Assembly: GCA_013407085.1 (NCBI GenBank)
Contig: JACCGJ010004867.1
Coordinates: 1 to 64,000, forward strand
DNA from: Atriophallophorus winterbourni
Lineage: Eukaryota > Platyhelminthes > Trematoda > Plagiorchiida > Microphallidae
Length of the DNA stretch: 64,000 bases
Reading direction: 5' to 3'
The position numbers were made by a program, and so were the translations under genes. Below the pieces are notes generated by a model, which was not told where the DNA came from, made no database searches, and worked only from the letters and a program-made list of their open reading frames with translations. This document shows, in pieces, positions 46,501-48,970 of the stretch (positions are counted from its first letter, which is position 1; every line of letters begins with the position of its first letter).

Positions 46501-48970
46501 TATCTAACGCAGCCGTACGAGAGCGTTGCAGCGGACTATCTCCACTTTCCGCTCACATACAACGGCGAAGGCTGCAATGGTTTGGCCACGTCCTCCGAAA
46601 GACAGACACAGCACTTCCAAAACTCGTCCTCGACCCCAAACCCGTTCGCACCTGGCGTCGGCGGCAAGGTGGTCAAGTGAAAACATGGCTGTCAACTGTG
46701 AAAGAGGATGTAGACACCCTGGGTCTGCGTACCGTCTACGGAGTTCGAAGGTGGGAACGAGACTGGATCACGATCTGCAATGATCTGGCCTCCGATCGAC
46801 GTGCGTGGGCTGGTGCGATCCGAGACATCAATGAAGCCGGCTAATCCACCCGTGGAGCCAGCCGCACAAAAGTAAAGTAAAGTATGCGGATCCTGATCCT
46901 ACTGCCCCTACCTGATTAGTGTCAACAGCCTGAAACCGGTCGTGGGCTGTGTGCGTGATGGAAATGCATGCAACTAGCATTTTTGGTCGTGTTTATGAGT
47001 TTTGTCCCATATACATGTGTATGGGCTCATGTAATTAAATTGGTTGGCGTGCCAACCTTATCCAGTAGTGGCTTACAAGCGCATCTGATTTAAATCTCGT
47101 TTCTACTATTCCTAAATCCTCATGATCATATTTTGATTGATATACATGTGTATGGGCTCATGTAATTAAATTGGTTGGCGTGCCAACCTTATCCAGTAGT
47201 GGCTTACATCTGATTTAAATCTCGTTTCTACTATTCCTAAATCCTCATGATCATATTTTGATTGAGCTTTTCTCCACTTTTGACATTTCGCTCCAGTGGT
47301 CAAGTTCGCCACTTATTAAACCGTTTACTAAACGGATATGATGGTCTTTGTACTTTTTTGAAAAGTACACATGTCCTAGTGCGTTCTCTTGACGTCCCCT
47401 TGAAGAACGCGAGCGCCCCTATTAAGCTCTTAAAATTGATAATCACCATAATCCACATAAGGACATTTTGAGTGCTTCGCTTTCCCCAGAAATAAGCTGT
47501 GACGTTTTTAGCCCCCCCCCCCATTAATAATTTTCTAACTTCATTTTGAAGAATCCTCGTAACAGCCCGAAGATTTATTTCATATATTAACTGAAATGTG
47601 TCATTTATTTCAGGTCTTGCTGTACGATCCGCTCTATTCGTGGTCTTTGACGCCAGCACAGCTATGTGCTCTAGAATCAAAGCGTTCTGACTACTCCTTC
47701 GGTGCCAGTAAATCGCGACCTTTAGACACGTCCCTTGACATGCACACAGTTGGTTGTTCTAACAAGGAAAACATCTCCACTACTCTGGGATCTGCACTTG
47801 GGGATACATCAGTATCTCAGCGTGATACAATAAAAGGTATGCCCTTTTCATCCAAGGGTGACAACCTCACCGAAACAATGATTTTGCGACTTTGGTTCAG
47901 CAATCTCTCTGTATCTTCGTTTCATATGACGTATTTTGTAAACGAGAAAATCTGGCCCGCGGCTTCTTTTGCTTGTTTAGTGGACTGGTGACTTCCATCT
48001 GATGTCAGGATGTTCTGTGCATGGCGTGAAAAAATTGTTGCGGTGGAGGAAAATTTTCATGGCTCTCGTGTTTTTCACTCTGATTGTCGAAATTGACTTA
48101 GTTAAATTCACAAACTCGGCCTGATATATTAAAGACAGATTTTTCTACTTCCAGCTACAGAGCAATCGCTTTTATTGTAGCGATTAATCTGAACGTGTGT
48201 ATAGCTTCATGACTGAAATTCTAGTTGTGTGTTGTTTGCGATCCTACATTCGAACATGACGCGTACTCACTTAATTGGACACATCACATGATCTGTTGAT
48301 GCTTTCTTTTTGCTTAGGATGTACCATTTTGTTCAACTTTAGCCAACGTTTCGAAATCTTGATTGTCAGCTTGTTCCATTCATCATTATTTGGGCAAACT
48401 TTTCCGTTTGTGTGTTGACAACACAGATAATACTTGCTTTTGCCAGTACTTGAATGATTATTTTAGACTCTGTTCTCTGATCACACAACTGACCGTTGCT
48501 CCTATTTTCTTTGTATTTTCTGATTGCATACGAGCGATAAAAATTAATCGGTAGGGTCATATTAACGAGTATTTCGTGCTTTTCGTTGACATCTCTAAAT
48601 TGTTGGCAGTCGCATTTACTCTTCATCGATAGATGGTGATCCTTAATATTCGTGTGACTTCTTTCATTTTATCCTATAGACAGGCGCTGGTGCTTGTGTT
48701 GCTTGCAAAATGTCCTGTTAGACACGTTAAGCTCCACTTTGACATCTATTTTTTCACTTTTCAGAATCTTCCAATCAGCTGGCCGAGCGCGTTCTTCTTG
48801 GCACTCGCAGTAAACTCGAGGGGCGCGTCACCGGCACGTTGGCCTCATCCGAACAGGGTGGAGGATTGGATCACTTGAGTGTTCACGGGCATGTTAGCCT
48901 CCTGATTCGGGCGGCTACGGATCACGCCAATTTGTCTCGCATGTACTTTGGTTGGCAGGCTTATCTTTAA
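1270..48970 (+). CDS. ATM: ATM serine/threonine protein kinase gene, 39 exons recognised, 5' end incomplete
   Basis: This is the whole visible gene, introns included; exons are listed separately. ATM is a nuclear PI3K-like protein kinase that phosphorylates Ser/Thr-Gln sites after DNA double-strand breaks and oxidative stress. Seen directly: a substrate-binding lead-in [10 protein letters not shown], the lysine motif [11 protein letters not shown] (Lys2866), catalytic loop GLGDRHPHN (Asp3041, Asn3046), the metal-binding HIDLG (Asp3060), [10 protein letters not shown] after the kinase, and a FATC tail ending [13 protein letters not shown]. These match ATM rather than ATR, DNA-PKcs, SMG1 or TOR, especially [11 protein letters not shown] and [10 protein letters not shown]. 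The 39 exons total 9793 bases, keep one open phase across every junction and encode 3263 residues; human ATM has 3056. By comparison roughly 110 N-terminal residues are missing. No frameshift or stop was met, so the gene looks functional. Confidence 0.95.
1520..3066 (+). other. ATM intron
   Basis: This AT-rich intron has no recognised gene. A worn copy of repeat A lies near 2120-2200 (GACCTGGGAAACATGAG, then GTATCTTAGCTCGGG). Open frames at 1363-1695 and 2314-2589 on - show no recognisable domain. Confidence 0.7.
3067..3591 (+). CDS. ATM: ATM exon 2
   Basis: Acceptor CTTTCACAG, donor CAT|GTGAGT, 175 whole codons (residues 84-258). The first half is Pro/Ser-rich and low in structure ([23 protein letters not shown]). 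The second half is helical ([29 protein letters not shown]), as expected of the N-terminal solenoid. The reading frame joins both neighbours without a shift. Confidence 0.88.
4093..4340 (+). CDS. ATM: ATM exon 3, with a possible nuclear localisation signal
   Basis: Acceptor TTTTCATGCCAG at 4092 and donor TG|GTATGT; residues 259-341. The basic run SPKRSRL (Lys305 to Arg308) sits where human ATM has its KRKK nuclear signal (385-388), and the residues after it keep the human pattern of hydrophobic helices. An alternative acceptor at 4158 has the same phase and would shorten the exon by 22 codons without changing the frame. Confidence 0.8.
5059..5272 (+). repeat. Dispersed retroposon repeat A with (CATA)n tail
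   Basis: One of the fullest copies. It runs from GCTAACACCATTGATTGGC through GTGGGCAACCTGGCGGTATC and ACACTTTGCCTCGACTATGC to a CATACATACATACATA tail. The simple-repeat 3' end and the many truncated copies in this window point to retroposition. No clear Pol III A or B box was seen, so it may instead be the 3' end of a longer non-LTR element. Confidence 0.7.
5410..5568 (+). repeat. Dispersed repeat A with expanded TA/GATA tail
   Basis: The core is GTCTAGGCCTGGGCAACCTG, then GACAGTATCTTAGCCCACGT, then GGCCCTTTGCCTCAATCAGG. The tail has become an ATATATATAGATATATAT microsatellite at 5526-5568. It lies about 180 bases before the next ATM exon. Confidence 0.75.
5748..5888 (+). CDS. ATM: ATM exon 4
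   Basis: Acceptor TCTTTTTCCAG, donor AAATC|GTGAGT; residues 341-388. The segment [13 protein letters not shown] continues the helix pattern from exon 3, and [14 protein letters not shown] ends it. Both junctions leave split codons that match their neighbours. Confidence 0.85.
6010..6159 (+). CDS. ATM: ATM exon 5
   Basis: Acceptor ATGTTGTAG, donor TTGAA|GTAAGT; residues 388-438. The segment [20 protein letters not shown] is a hydrophobic helix typical of HEAT-like repeats. A second AG two bases further in would break the frame, so the first AG is chosen. Confidence 0.85.
6541..6702 (+). repeat. Dispersed repeat A just upstream of an ATM exon
   Basis: The core reads GACCTGGGCAATCTGACAG, then GTGTCTTAGCCCACGTGCAG, then GGCTCATTGCTCGAATCAGG, with a CATACATACATGCATGC tail. 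It ends only 26 bases before the exon at 6729, so it forms most of the sequence around the branch-point region of that intron. Confidence 0.75.
6729..8424 (+). CDS. ATM: ATM exon 6, giant 565-codon solenoid exon
   Basis: Acceptor CCGCGTTTCAG, donor GAG|GTAGGT; residues 438-1003. It is by far the largest exon and encodes successive amphipathic helices of the N-terminal solenoid. An acidic, Ser-rich stretch (about 7721-7850) includes [16 protein letters not shown] and [15 protein letters not shown]. This is probably a disordered loop and carries two Ser-Gln dipeptides, the kind ATM itself phosphorylates. Another SQ lies at DLSSQLQPF. An open frame continues upstream to 6544, but that part is repeat A, so the exon begins at the acceptor. 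Confidence 0.9.
8425..10678 (+). other. ATM intron, 2.25 kb
   Basis: No recognisable gene was seen. The region has the low-complexity, AT-rich character of the other introns, and the short open frames on both strands lack recognisable domains. Confidence 0.6.
10679..10791 (+). CDS. ATM: ATM exon 7
   Basis: Acceptor TTACTTCAG, donor CAGTG|GTAAGT; residues 1004-1041. It encodes [13 protein letters not shown] and [14 protein letters not shown], a short solenoid piece. It is accepted because both phases match exons 6 and 8. Confidence 0.8.
10920..11280 (+). CDS. ATM: ATM exon 8
   Basis: Acceptor TTGGCATTTCAG, donor GAG|GTACGT; residues 1041-1161. Helical segments include [20 protein letters not shown] and [18 protein letters not shown], separated by a polar loop (KDDQNETRR). 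Confidence 0.88.
11281..12044 (+). other. ATM intron
   Basis: It holds a reversed repeat-A copy (listed separately) and no recognisable gene. Confidence 0.7.
11655..11850 (-). repeat. Dispersed repeat A, reversed copy
   Basis: The complement carries the core GGCCTGGGCAACCTGACAG. On + it reads CTGTCAGGTTGCCCAGGCC, then GTAGTGAGACTCCAGTGTG and a side ending GTGTTAGCCACACTGC. Confidence 0.75.
12045..12208 (+). CDS. ATM: ATM exon 9
   Basis: Acceptor ATTTTCTTAG, donor TGTCT|GTAGGT; residues 1162-1216. It encodes [20 protein letters not shown] and [15 protein letters not shown], similar in style to ATM solenoid segments around the human ESLLTDCFPKILVNILPYF region. This is a weak match, supported mainly by splice phase. 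Confidence 0.82.
12303..12400 (+). repeat. Dispersed repeat A, short copy
   Basis: The core is diverged: GGCCTAAGTAACCTGATGAT, then ATCTTAGTCCGCGTGCAGTC, then GCGGCACATTGCCTTCG. Confidence 0.55.
12834..13035 (+). CDS. ATM: ATM exon 10
   Basis: Acceptor ACATATTGCAG, donor ATC|GTAAGT; residues 1216-1283. It encodes [20 protein letters not shown] and [18 protein letters not shown]. The split codon joins exon 9 cleanly and the exon ends in phase 0. Confidence 0.87.
13474..13722 (+). CDS. ATM: ATM exon 11
   Basis: Acceptor GTTTTATTTCAG, donor CCG|GTATGA; 83 whole codons, residues 1284-1366. The segments [20 protein letters not shown] and [20 protein letters not shown] are helical. Confidence 0.88.
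13723..15155 (+). other. ATM intron
   Basis: A repeat-B piece lies at 13905-13975 (CAGCTTTATCCAACATTGGC, then GTTCAAACTTTGTTAGCC). The remainder has no feature I can support. Confidence 0.6.
15156..15418 (+). CDS. ATM: ATM exon 12
   Basis: Acceptor CACTTTTACAG, donor TCCAA|GTAGGT; residues 1367-1454. It encodes [16 protein letters not shown] and [21 protein letters not shown] competing donor (AGC|GTATGT at 15400) would end the exon in phase 0. The downstream one is chosen because it agrees with the best acceptor of exon 13. Confidence 0.85.
15715..15860 (-). repeat. Dispersed repeat A, diverged reversed copy
   Basis: On + it reads AGACTGTACGTGGGCTG, then TATTGTCTTGTTTCCCATG and GTAGTGTGATTTCAGCGTGT, the reverse order and complement of the repeat-A landmarks. 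Confidence 0.5.
16120..16311 (+). CDS. ATM: ATM exon 13 (ends less certain)
   Basis: Chosen acceptor CCAACTGTTCAG and donor CTCTG|GTTAAA; residues 1454-1518. It encodes [20 protein letters not shown] and [16 protein letters not shown]. Both ends give the phase the neighbours need. The same frame stays open upstream to 16085, so an earlier acceptor is possible. Inside, 16238-16267 starts with GT, is pyrimidine-rich, ends CTTCAG and is 30 bases long, so it could be a tiny in-frame intron. Confidence 0.65.
16651..16741 (+). CDS. ATM: ATM exon 14
   Basis: Acceptor CTGTGTTATAG, donor TCG|GTACGT; residues 1518-1548, encoding [20 protein letters not shown]. It is accepted on phase and helical character. 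Confidence 0.75.
16742..18257 (+). other. ATM intron, 1.5 kb
   Basis: A repeat-B stretch lies at 17155-17265 (ACACACCACAACTGGTTTC, then CCGGTGGGGACAGTAAGATC and CCTTGAAACAGTGG). No gene was recognised in the rest. Confidence 0.65.
18258..18362 (+). CDS. ATM: ATM exon 15
   Basis: Acceptor TTATTCACAG, donor CTG|GTACGT; 35 whole codons, residues 1549-1583. It encodes [20 protein letters not shown], a hydrophobic helix pair. Confidence 0.82.
18501..18692 (+). CDS. ATM: ATM exon 16
   Basis: Acceptor CGGATTTTCAG, donor GAG|GTTAGT; 64 codons, residues 1584-1647. The order [11 protein letters not shown], then [19 protein letters not shown], recalls the human stretch where IKLLDPFPDHVVFKDLR precedes a long loop. 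Confidence 0.87.
19320..19510 (-). repeat. Dispersed repeat B copy
   Basis: On + it reads TAATCTTACTGTCTCCACC, then CAGCCAGAATCCGGTAGTGG and GGCCGATGTCGACCATGG. The same landmarks recur on the opposite strand at 17155-17265 and around 41870-41960, which fixes the relative orientation. It lies in the intron before exon 17. Confidence 0.6.
19728..19950 (+). CDS. ATM: ATM exon 17
   Basis: Acceptor TTACCGTTTAG, donor TTTG|GTAGGC; residues 1648-1722. It encodes [20 protein letters not shown] followed by a polar loop with GSQST and a helix [15 protein letters not shown]. The GSQST element is another Ser-Gln site. Confidence 0.88.
20695..20956 (+). CDS. ATM: ATM exon 18
   Basis: Acceptor TTCGTTGTAG, donor CCTGG|GTAAGC; residues 1722-1809. 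It encodes [20 protein letters not shown] and [17 protein letters not shown], with a Pro/Asp-rich loop between ([20 protein letters not shown]). Confidence 0.9.
20957..21495 (+). other. ATM intron
   Basis: Plain AT-rich intron with nothing recognisable. Confidence 0.6.
21496..21682 (+). CDS. ATM: ATM exon 19
   Basis: Acceptor CTTATTTGCAG, donor AAG|GTTTGT; residues 1809-1871. It encodes [20 protein letters not shown] and [19 protein letters not shown]. The other two frames contain stops, which fixes the phase. It corresponds to the human stretch around CLKNILATKTGHSFW. Confidence 0.9.
21751..21933 (+). CDS. ATM: ATM exon 20 (FAT-proximal)
   Basis: The intron before it is only 68 bases. Acceptor TTTTTATGTAG, donor TGC|GTGAGT; residues 1872-1932. 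The segment [15 protein letters not shown], then SCLKPMMQV, aligns closely with human HDIWIKTLTCAFLDS and QLLKPMCEV. This supports the donor after GTTTGC rather than the earlier GT. Confidence 0.93.
22343..22548 (+). CDS. ATM: ATM exon 21 (FAT region)
   Basis: Acceptor TAATTTTTTCAG, donor CGAGG|GTATGT; residues 1933-2001. The segment [15 protein letters not shown] matches human TDFCQTVLPYLIHDI. It continues with [14 protein letters not shown] and [20 protein letters not shown], which matches the human MLAVVDYMRRQKR segment. Confidence 0.93.
23010..23129 (+). CDS. ATM: ATM exon 22 (FAT domain)
   Basis: Acceptor TTCAATTCCAG, donor CACGC|GTGAGT; residues 2001-2041. The segment [20 protein letters not shown] and the following [10 protein letters not shown] form a TPR-like helix pair, equivalent to human [20 protein letters not shown] and its partner helix. 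Confidence 0.92.
23130..25634 (+). other. ATM intron, 2.5 kb
   Basis: One reversed repeat-A copy lies near its 3' end (25340-25430). Open frames on both strands, such as 24393-24722 on -, show no recognisable domain. Confidence 0.6.
25340..25430 (-). repeat. Dispersed repeat A, reversed copy
   Basis: On + it reads AAGCACAAGCCTGATCCATG, then GAGACTGCACGTGGGCTGAG and CTGTCAGGTTGCCCAGGCC. Confidence 0.75.
25635..25817 (+). CDS. ATM: ATM exon 23 (FAT domain, Ser1981-equivalent loop)
   Basis: Acceptor ATTTCTTTTACAG, donor ACAAA|GTTTGT; residues 2041-2102. The segment [20 protein letters not shown], then [14 protein letters not shown], aligns with the human loop EGSQSTTISSLSEK and the helix LLLEIYRSIGEPDSLYG. 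The Ser-Gln of human Ser1981 is not seen: there is a Ser-Pro instead and no SQ or TQ nearby. Confidence 0.9.
25896..26065 (+). CDS. ATM: ATM exon 24 (FAT domain)
   Basis: A 78-base intron precedes it. Acceptor TTAATTTTAG, donor TCGG|GTGAGC; residues 2102-2159. The segments [20 protein letters not shown] and [20 protein letters not shown] match the human stretch containing ALQNLGLCHILSVYL. Confidence 0.92.
26066..28183 (+). other. ATM intron, 2.1 kb
   Basis: No recognised gene. An open frame on - at 27124-27456 is less AT-rich than its surroundings and may be part of an unrecognised repeat. Confidence 0.55.
28184..28412 (+). CDS. ATM: ATM exon 25 (FAT domain)
   Basis: Acceptor AATTTCTTTTCAG, donor CAATG|GTATGT; residues 2159-2235. 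The segment [18 protein letters not shown] matches human LHYQAAWRNMQWDHC, a signature of the ATM FAT domain. Confidence 0.93.
29125..29305 (+). repeat. Dispersed repeat A copy
   Basis: It starts near GTGAGCTGCATGCGAAAACA, passes through GTCTAGGCCTGGGCAACCTG and CTCTTTGCCTGGATCAGGC, and ends in CATACATACAA. It lies about 130 bases before exon 26. A shorter, older core lies at 28550-28600 in the same intron. Confidence 0.78.
29434..30022 (+). CDS. ATM: ATM exon 26, large FAT-domain exon
   Basis: Acceptor TTTTGTTTGTAG, donor AAC|GTGAGT; 196 codons, residues 2235-2431. It encodes TPR-like repeats: [33 protein letters not shown] helices (seen as [15 protein letters not shown]), [15 protein letters not shown] and [20 protein letters not shown]. 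The last matches human [20 protein letters not shown]. Confidence 0.92.
30510..30597 (+). repeat. Dispersed repeat A, short copy
   Basis: The core GTCTAGGCCTGGGCAACCTG, then GACAGTATCTTAGCCTG, is followed by GTACTTTGCCTCGATTTCG and CATACATACAATC. An internal deletion removes the CCACGTGCAGTC segment. Confidence 0.72.
30600..30800 (+). repeat. LTR-like repeat copy 2 (fragment)
   Basis: GAAGTGTGAAGTGCCCTAGC and ATGCAAAACACCAA match copy 1 at 195-270. The end with the AATAAA signal was not found here, so the copy looks truncated. Confidence 0.45.
31156..31305 (+). CDS. ATM: ATM exon 27 (FAT domain)
   Basis: Acceptor TTGATCTGCAG, donor CCG|GTTAGT; 50 codons, residues 2432-2481. The segment [20 protein letters not shown] matches human RVCGNWLAETCLENPAVIM. 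A second AG two bases in would shift the frame, so the first is used. Confidence 0.92.
31700..32105 (+). mobile_element. LINE 3' end (truncated, decayed)
   Basis: The end of a non-LTR reverse-transcriptase ORF is visible: [20 protein letters not shown], then LDDYMRAN, with TAA at 31965-31967. This WNSLP...FKSKLD ending is typical of CR1/Jockey-like elements. It is followed by a TATATATATATATA run and a terminal repeat of TCTTGTATCTTGAATCTT type. It sits in the intron between ATM exons 27 and 28. Confidence 0.75.
32659..32852 (+). CDS. ATM: ATM exon 28 (FAT domain)
   Basis: Acceptor TTACTTTTCAG, donor AAAAG|GTACAC; residues 2482-2546. The segment [20 protein letters not shown] is almost the human [20 protein letters not shown]. 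It is one of the clearest ATM signatures in the window. Confidence 0.95.
32853..34058 (+). other. ATM intron with repeat B pieces
   Basis: Repeat-B segments lie at about 33205-33260, 33370-33520 (CAGCTTTATCCAAAAGTGGC, then GTTCAAACCTTGTTTACC) and 33800-33845 (CGTTCGATGTCGACCATGG). No gene was recognised. Confidence 0.65.
34059..34203 (+). CDS. ATM: ATM exon 29 (FAT domain)
   Basis: Acceptor TTAATTTTGTAG, donor AAG|GTTTGT; residues 2546-2594. It encodes [20 protein letters not shown], a charged helix, then [13 protein letters not shown], which matches human FLCKAVENYINCL. Confidence 0.93.
34204..36502 (+). other. ATM intron, 2.3 kb
   Basis: It contains a reversed LINE C-terminal fragment (35270-35730). 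The rest shows nothing I can support. Confidence 0.6.
35270..35730 (-). mobile_element. LINE reverse-transcriptase C-terminal fragment, frameshifted
   Basis: Reading the - strand from about 35730, the motif [20 protein letters not shown] appears, then in another frame an open stretch down to 35267 ending [19 protein letters not shown]. This matches the order after the palm in RTE/CR1-type elements: E-I-x-x-R-I, a Leu-Arg-rich helix, then W-x-G-H-x-x-x-M. At least one frameshift and several stops show that it is dead. Confidence 0.65.
36503..36730 (+). CDS. ATM: ATM exon 30 (FAT domain)
   Basis: Acceptor TTTTATTTCACAG, donor ACG|GTGGGT; 76 codons, residues 2595-2670. The segment [18 protein letters not shown] matches human VFRLCSLWLENSGVSEVN, and [16 protein letters not shown] matches human KFLPLMYQLAARMGTK. 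Confidence 0.95.
36731..38293 (+). other. ATM intron, 1.6 kb
   Basis: It hosts the LINE 3' end at 36860-37250. No gene was recognised in 37260-38290. Confidence 0.6.
36860..37250 (+). mobile_element. LINE 3' end with (AAT)n tail
   Basis: The C-terminal peptide [20 protein letters not shown], then [20 protein letters not shown], ends at TGA (37056-37058). The R-R-R-G-G-Q and GWGPKD elements are characteristic of non-LTR elements common in fluke genomes. About 170 bases of 3' UTR follow to a run AATAATAATAATAA near 37229-37245. It is 5'-truncated and lies in the intron after exon 30. Confidence 0.78.
38294..38461 (+). CDS. ATM: ATM exon 31 (end of FAT domain)
   Basis: Acceptor TGCATTTTGCAG, donor AAG|GTACTT; 56 codons, residues 2671-2726. 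The segment [20 protein letters not shown], then VNAALDE, matches human [20 protein letters not shown] and ANANRDE. Confidence 0.95.
38595..38705 (+). repeat. Dispersed repeat A copy
   Basis: It contains GTCTGGGCAACCTGACAGTA, then CTCAGCCCACGTGCAG and GCACTTTGCCTGGATCAGGC, with a CATACCATACCATA tail. Confidence 0.75.
39040..39180 (-). repeat. Dispersed repeat B, reversed copy
   Basis: The complement carries AGCGGCTTACAAAATC followed by AAACATTGTTTACCATTTCT, the same order as the + copy at 33370-33520. Confidence 0.55.
39711..39864 (+). CDS. ATM: ATM exon 32 (FAT-kinase linker)
   Basis: Acceptor GGGTTGTCACAG, donor ACAG|GTTTGA; residues 2727-2778. It encodes [13 protein letters not shown] and [20 protein letters not shown]. 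The latter matches human [20 protein letters not shown], just before the kinase domain. Confidence 0.94.
40500..41170 (-). repeat. LTR-like repeat copy 3, reversed, with TATA and poly(A) signals
   Basis: The complement reads, in order: AAGTGCATTAGCGATGAG near 41150, a 102-residue open frame ending near 40750, CCTATATAAGATAGGC (TATA-like), TTATTTGTCTTGTGCGCAAT with AATAAA, then CTCTTATGTTGTGGGATGC. Copy 1 at the left edge shares the first, third and fourth landmarks, so this is a family member rather than chance. The order fits a U3-R-U5 LTR. A matching partner and internal coding region were not found nearby, so it may be a solo LTR. Confidence 0.55.
41330..41480 (+). repeat. Dispersed repeat A copy
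   Basis: It contains CACCTGGGTAACCTGACTGT, then ATCTCAATCCACGTGCAGTC and GTACTTTGCCCGTATCAGG, with a CATATACATACATGCATACC tail. Confidence 0.68.
42680..42984 (+). CDS. ATM: ATM exon 33, kinase N-lobe
   Basis: Acceptor GTCTTCTCAG, donor CAACAG|GTTCGT; residues 2778-2879. It encodes [36 protein letters not shown] (Gly-rich nucleotide loop region) and [16 protein letters not shown]. Lys2866 corresponds to the ATP-binding Lys2717 of human ATM. Identity to human ATM is high throughout, which fixes gene identity and frame. Confidence 0.97.
43637..43780 (+). CDS. ATM: ATM exon 34, kinase domain
   Basis: Acceptor TTTCGTTTAG, donor AAG|GTAAGT; 48 codons, residues 2880-2927. The segment [13 protein letters not shown] replaces human VFQMCNTLLQRN, and the exon ends CGLHMRTYK against human LTICTYK. 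The loop between is longer than in human ATM. Confidence 0.93.
43938..44152 (+). CDS. ATM: ATM exon 35, kinase domain
   Basis: Acceptor TTGTTCAAG, donor TTCG|GTACGA; residues 2928-2999. The segment [20 protein letters not shown] is nearly the human [31 protein letters not shown] and EEICEKIR follow. The acceptor is purine-interrupted but gives the only conserved frame. Confidence 0.95.
44452..44656 (+). CDS. ATM: ATM exon 36, kinase catalytic and metal-binding loops
   Basis: Acceptor TTTTATGCACAG, donor CAA|GTAGGT; residues 2999-3067. It encodes [51 protein letters not shown] and [13 protein letters not shown]. Asp3041, Asn3046 and Asp3060 correspond to human Asp2870, Asn2875 and Asp2889, so the active site is complete. 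Confidence 0.98.
44783..44944 (+). CDS. ATM: ATM exon 37, activation loop and C-lobe
   Basis: Acceptor CTTTATCAG, donor CAG|GTATGT; 54 codons, residues 3068-3121. The segment [20 protein letters not shown] matches human [20 protein letters not shown] almost residue for residue. Confidence 0.97.
45860..45965 (+). repeat. Dispersed repeat A, diverged copy
   Basis: Landmarks are GGGACAGTCTGACAGTATCG, then CAAATGCAGCCTAAGTCTG and TTTTGCCTGGATGCATGC, ending near GATACATACTGC. Confidence 0.55.
46185..46980 (+). repeat. Dispersed repeat B interrupted by a LINE fragment
   Basis: The left part (46185-46324) includes CAGCAGGTAGCGCCATTACG and ACCTTATCCAACAGTGGC. The right part resumes at 46884 with the duplicated target and reads CAGCCTGAAACCGGTCGTGG. 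The element between is 46325-46883. Confidence 0.6.
46325..46883 (+). mobile_element. 5'-truncated LINE (reverse-transcriptase C-terminus) with target-site duplication
   Basis: The open frame encodes [55 protein letters not shown] and [19 protein letters not shown], and stops at TAA near 46842. It is the C-terminal region of an endonuclease/reverse-transcriptase LINE. The tail is AAAAGTAAAGTAAAGT. ATGCGGATCCTG flanks both sides (46313-46324 and 46884-46895), a clear target-site duplication. With no stop inside the retained part, this insertion is probably young. Confidence 0.85.
47009..47264 (+). repeat. Tandem duplication, 131 + 125 bases
   Basis: Unit 1 (47009-47139) and unit 2 (47140-47264) start ATATACATGTGTATGGGCTC and end CATATTTTGATTG. 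They appear identical except for a six-base gap after GTGGCTTAC in unit 2. Each unit includes a repeat-B start (GCCAACCTTATCCAGTAGTG). Near identity implies a recent event. Confidence 0.9.
47614..47836 (+). CDS. ATM: ATM exon 38, end of kinase and regulatory linker
   Basis: Acceptor TTTATTTCAG, donor AAAAG|GTATGC; residues 3122-3196. The segment [20 protein letters not shown] matches human [20 protein letters not shown]. The rest is a polar, low-complexity PIKK regulatory linker with [20 protein letters not shown]. It is longer than the human linker and contains Cys3169. Confidence 0.95.
47837..48764 (+). other. Last ATM intron
   Basis: AT-rich, 928 bases, with nothing recognisable; open frames at 48363-48626 on both strands lack domains. 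Confidence 0.6.
48765..48970 (+). CDS. ATM: ATM exon 39, FATC domain and stop
   Basis: Acceptor TTTTCACTTTTCAG; stop TAA at 48968-48970; residues 3196-3263. The segment [16 protein letters not shown] matches human KVAERVLMRLQEKLKG. The FATC tail [20 protein letters not shown], then GWQAYL, matches human [20 protein letters not shown] and GWKAWV. An ATM kinase ends exactly this way, so the 3' end of the gene is complete. Confidence 0.97.

Larger units (their letters stand above)
44945..47613 (+). other. ATM intron, 2.7 kb, with nested insertions
   Basis: In order it holds a repeat-A copy, a repeat-B copy split by a LINE fragment, and a tandem duplication, each listed separately. A run of about twelve C residues lies near 47509-47521. 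Confidence 0.75.

Noticed and set aside
42680..48970. Kinase belonging to ATR, DNA-PKcs, SMG1 or TOR
   Set aside because: [34 protein letters not shown] and the [13 protein letters not shown] tail fit ATM specifically, and the FAT exons also match ATM.
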